Source: an uncultured Bacteroidota bacterium (GTDB lineage Bacteria > Bacteroidota > Bacteroidia > UBA7662). From it: a DNA stretch of 10,128 nt. Positions within the stretch are counted from its first letter, which is position 1. The number at the start of each line of letters is the position of its first letter. Shown here in pieces: positions 7,588-10,128 of this stretch. Location of the stretch: contig CAIVQI010000023.1 in NCBI GenBank assembly GCA_903908015.1, forward strand, positions 1 through 10,128, read 5' to 3'. The notes beneath the pieces are model-generated. The model was not told the DNA's origin, searched no databases, and saw only the letters and a list, made by a program, of their open reading frames with translations. The position numbers and the translations under genes were made by a program.

Positions 7588-10128
7588 TTAGTTTTGGGCT
7601 GGTAATGTGCTGAGCCGACTTCGTGCTTCGGCCCTGATGTAGTTGGGGGCATCACCTTGGGCGATACTTTCCAATGTAGCCCGGGTCTGAATAATATTTT
7701 TTTGAGCCAGGTAGGTGTCTGATAGGAGGAGAAATGCCATGCCCAACCAATGGTCGTAATAGGGAATTCGATCAGCCATTTCAAATACGCGCGATTGGCA
7801 TTTAGGGTAGTCTCCCTGACGAAAGGCAATATCCGCCAGATAATAAAGTGCAGTTGCACCAGGTTCATTTTTATTGGAAGCGTAGACCTTCTCCAGGATC
7901 ACTTCAGCGTCTGGTAGTCGTGATGCCTCAATCAGGCAAAGGGCCCTGGCGATTTGGGCATCCGTTCGCAGAGCCTCAGGAGCCGACGCCAATGCCAAAA
8001 TTTGAGCAGAAACTTTTTCAAGCTCTGTCCAATTCTCAAGATTCACCCATGCTGTCATTTGTCCCTTAAGCGCATCATATTGATCTTGGGGACCATTGGT
8101 CCGTGAGCCCCATTTCTTCCAGGCTTCTGCCGAGAGTTGCCATGAAGAATCTGCTGCGCGCTCCTCAGCCAACATCCTCAATACCGATTCGGTGTAGGGA
8201 TGCGAAGGGCGAGCGGCTAAGTCTTCCAAATTCTCAAACATGAGCATGCGTTGGTTTGTGCTGCGCGCACATTGGGCACGAATCAGGCGGGCATACAAAT
8301 GGAAGGACCCGTTCGGATACTTGTTGAGGTATTCGTCGGCTTCCTTGCTGGCTAGAACACAGTCGCCACGGTTATAGGCTTGTTCGGCTGATTGGAAACG
8401 AAGTGTATCCATTTCGGAATCTGCCGGCGTACCGAGGCCGAGATTCTTACGCATTTCCAGGTAGTCATCAGGCCGATTTTGCTCCGCATAGATCAACCTG
8501 AGTGTGGCCAATGCTTCTGACGCCTGGGGCGATACCGGGTATTGGCTCAAAAGTCGTGTATATTGATTGATCGCAGGCTGTACCTGATCCTGTTGGTAAA
8601 GAATAAGGCCCTTAATCAACCAAGCGGATGGCATCAGTTGGCTACCCGGTTTTACCCGCTCCAAGGTATCGGCATAAGCCAGGCTTTTCGATGGAAGTCC
8701 TTCATTGTGACAAGCCCCCATCAGTTCTAAAACGGCCGTTTCCCAATACTCAGACCCTCTGTTGCGCGCTAAAAATCGCTCCAATGACAAGATTTTTTCC
8801 GCCTGACGGCCCATCAAGCCCTGAAGAATAGCCTGCTGGTAGGCGGGATAGTCGCCCTGATTTCCATTCAGCTTTTGGCTCTCCTCGTATACGTCAAAAG
8901 CTTCCCGATATTGTTTCAAGGCAAACAATGCATCTGCCCTTCTCAATCGGGCATCAGCAAGCAAATACCGGCGACCTACCTCATCCGGGTTATTGCCCCA
9001 ATCCGAGGCAGGCGCAGCAACCACCCTTCTGAAATAATCCTCTGCCAGTCTGAATTCATCCTGACGGAAATAAGCATAGGCCAAACCATAATGCGCTATA
9101 GCAATATTCTCTTGTGATTCCAGCCCTTCAGGAGCAGCCTTTCGAAGATTTAGGTAGGCCTTGTAGTCGTCGGCCGCCTGAGCGAATTTTTTGAGCCGGA
9201 AACGTGCCTCAGCACGCCAGAAATGCGCTCTTCGGTTTACATCAACCGCTGAAGACAATCCGATGGCCTCACTAAAGTGCTGCTCAGCCGAGGCAAAACT
9301 GCCCTCATGATACAATTGCATGGCCCGATACAGGGCAGCACGCTGCCACGATAGCCTTTGAGTCGCATCCGCCTGCTTGAGGGAGCGGAAAACTTCTAAA
9401 GCTTCCCGAAAGTTCTTGCCCACCAGTAATTGTCCACTCAGCAAGGCCTTGGCTTCTTCAGCATATTCAGAATTTGGGTAGTTCTTTAAGAATCCCTTCA
9501 ACTCCGTGAGTGCCTGGTGGTTCATTTTAAGCTGACAACACAGCTGTGCATAACGAAATGCTGATAATTCGTTTATTTCTGATGTCCCTTTGCGCCTGGA
9601 AGCTGTATAGAATGCGGCAAGCGCTTCTTGTGATCGCCCTAATTGCACACTTGCCTCACCCAACAAAAAAAATGCGCGTTGACTTAACGTATCATTCATG
9701 CCCGTGGTGGCAAGCTGCAGCGCATCTATGGCCTGTTGCGGATCCCCGAGTGAATAAGAGGAAAATCCCAATCGAAATTGATCTTCGGATGTCAAGCGCC
9801 CCCCCAGCTTTCTATACCGCTCCATATAAGTCAAAAATGAAGCATACTCACCAAGGGAAAAATAGGCTTGAGCGATGATGTGGTTGAGTTTTTCGGCCTG
9901 TTCGGGTTCTGTCCGTGCACTAAGTGGCAGTGCATACGCCAATAAATCCTCAAAGCGCTCCATTCGATAGTACAAACGCGCCAGCATGGCAGGCACGTAT
10001 GAACTACATTGAGGATGTTCCCGTATAGGATCTAAAAAAGCAAGGGCTTGTTCGTATTGCCCGGACTCATCGCAGATACCCCCCATCGCAAGGGCAGCTA
10101 ATGGCGCTTCGGGAGAACTCGTCTTCGC
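7588..10128 (-). CDS. Large TPR-repeat protein, 5'-truncated by the window edge
   Basis: This is an all-helical tetratricopeptide-repeat scaffold, probably exported and envelope-associated. The first in-window ATG is at 10086, but the frame stays open for 14 more codons to the edge and those residues continue a TPR helix, so the real start and any signal peptide lie outside. 846 residues are visible. TPR signatures recur along the whole length; numbering from the in-window Met, examples are YEQALAFLDP (11-20), YPNSEYAEEA (203-212), FASAEQHFSEAI (264-275), YREAFDVYEES (393-403) and YPVSPQASEA (516-525). The YPxS-type linkers resemble BamD/YbgF-like TPRs. The C-terminus (about 777-827, with FLLLSDTY and ATLESI) resembles the end of long TPR proteins found beside plugless TonB-receptor-like barrels in Flavobacteriia. 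The TAA stop lies 6 bp before the barrel gene, which suggests co-transcription and a shared job. Inferred role: protein-protein scaffold in the periplasm. The fold is secure; the function is unknown. Confidence 0.9.
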   Translation of the reverse strand, partial: AKTSSPEAPLAALAMGGICDESGQYEQALAFLDPIREHPQCSSYVPAMLARLYYRMERFEDLLAYALPLSARTEPEQAEKLNHIIAQAYFSLGEYASFLTYMERYRKLGGRLTSEDQFRLGFSSYSLGDPQQAIDALQLATTGMNDTLSQRAFFLLGEASVQLGRSQEALAAFYTASRRKGTSEINELSAFRYAQLCCQLKMNHQALTELKGFLKNYPNSEYAEEAKALLSGQLLVGKNFREALEVFRSLKQADATQRLSWQRAALYRAMQLYHEGSFASAEQHFSEAIGLSSAVDVNRRAHFWRAEARFRLKKFAQAADDYKAYLNLRKAAPEGLESQENIAIAHYGLAYAYFRQDEFRLAEDYFRRVVAAPASDWGNNPDEVGRRYLLADARLRRADALFALKQYREAFDVYEESQKLNGNQGDYPAYQQAILQGLMGRQAEKILSLERFLARNRGSEYWETAVLELMGACHNEGLPSKSLAYADTLERVKPGSQLMPSAWLIKGLILYQQDQVQPAINQYTRLLSQYPVSPQASEALATLRLIYAEQNRPDDYLEMRKNLGLGTPADSEMDTLRFQSAEQAYNRGDCVLASKEADEYLNKYPNGSFHLYARLIRAQCARSTNQRMLMFENLEDLAARPSHPYTESVLRMLAEERAADSSWQLSAEAWKKWGSRTNGPQDQYDALKGQMTAWVNLENWTELEKVSAQILALASAPEALRTDAQIARALCLIEASRLPDAEVILEKVYASNKNEPGATALYYLADIAFRQGDYPKCQSRVFEMADRIPYYDHWLGMAFLLLSDTYLAQKNIIQTRATLESIAQGDAPNYIRAEARSRLSTLPAQN

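Noticed and set aside
9546..9878. A 110-codon plus-strand open frame opposite the TPR gene
   Set aside because: It is antisense to clear TPR repeats. The short hydrophobic start is the mirror of alanine- and leucine-rich helices and has no independent support.
1..10128. Mobile element, CRISPR array, prophage, tRNA or rRNA
   Set aside because: No transposase or integrase, spaced repeats, terminal inverted repeats or structured RNA were seen. Coding is continuous on one strand with uniform composition.

Overview
The window is a densely packed, single-strand gene run: every supportable gene is on the minus strand and is read from the right edge (10128) towards the left edge (1). The gene content points to the phylum Bacteroidota, most likely Flavobacteriales or a close relative. 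The evidence is a BatA-type vWA protein, a fusion of a CCDC81-like HU domain to a SPOR domain, a plugless TonB-receptor-like barrel, a DUF4199 membrane protein, the absence of clear Shine-Dalgarno sequences, and a TAnnTTTG promoter element. By eye the G+C content is close to half, which is high for a typical Flavobacterium. The genus cannot be told from this window.

In transcription order the layout is as follows. (1) 10128-7588: a large TPR-repeat protein whose 5' end lies outside the window. (2) 7581-5836: an outer-membrane beta-barrel protein with a signal peptide. (3) 5833-4841: a cytoplasmic HU-like domain, one membrane helix and a periplasmic SPOR domain. (4) A 120-bp gap, 4840-4721, the only sizeable non-coding stretch, with a good Bacteroidota -7 element directly in front of the next gene. 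(5) 4720-2687: an inner-membrane BatA/vWA protein. (6) 2668-1403: a dihydroorotase-fold protein that has lost most metal ligands. (7) 1403-537: an unrecognised acidic protein. (8) 534-16: a DUF4199 four-helix membrane protein. Genes 1-3 are separated by 6 and 2 bp. Genes 4-8 are separated by 18, -1 and 2 bp. The window therefore looks like two abutting operons, or one operon with an internal promoter.

Taken together, the run encodes parts for every layer of a Gram-negative envelope. There is an outer-membrane barrel, a helical-repeat scaffold, a peptidoglycan-binding SPOR protein tied to a cytoplasmic HU-like domain, an inner-membrane vWA protein and a small inner-membrane protein. A probably non-enzymatic amidohydrolase fold and an orphan acidic protein are also present. 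From memory, similar gene neighbourhoods recur in Flavobacteriia without an assigned function. The working idea, which is inference, is a trans-envelope assembly related to cell-envelope maintenance or division, in which the dihydroorotase-like protein plays a structural or ligand-binding role. I see no mobile element, CRISPR array, RNA gene or sign of recent horizontal transfer.
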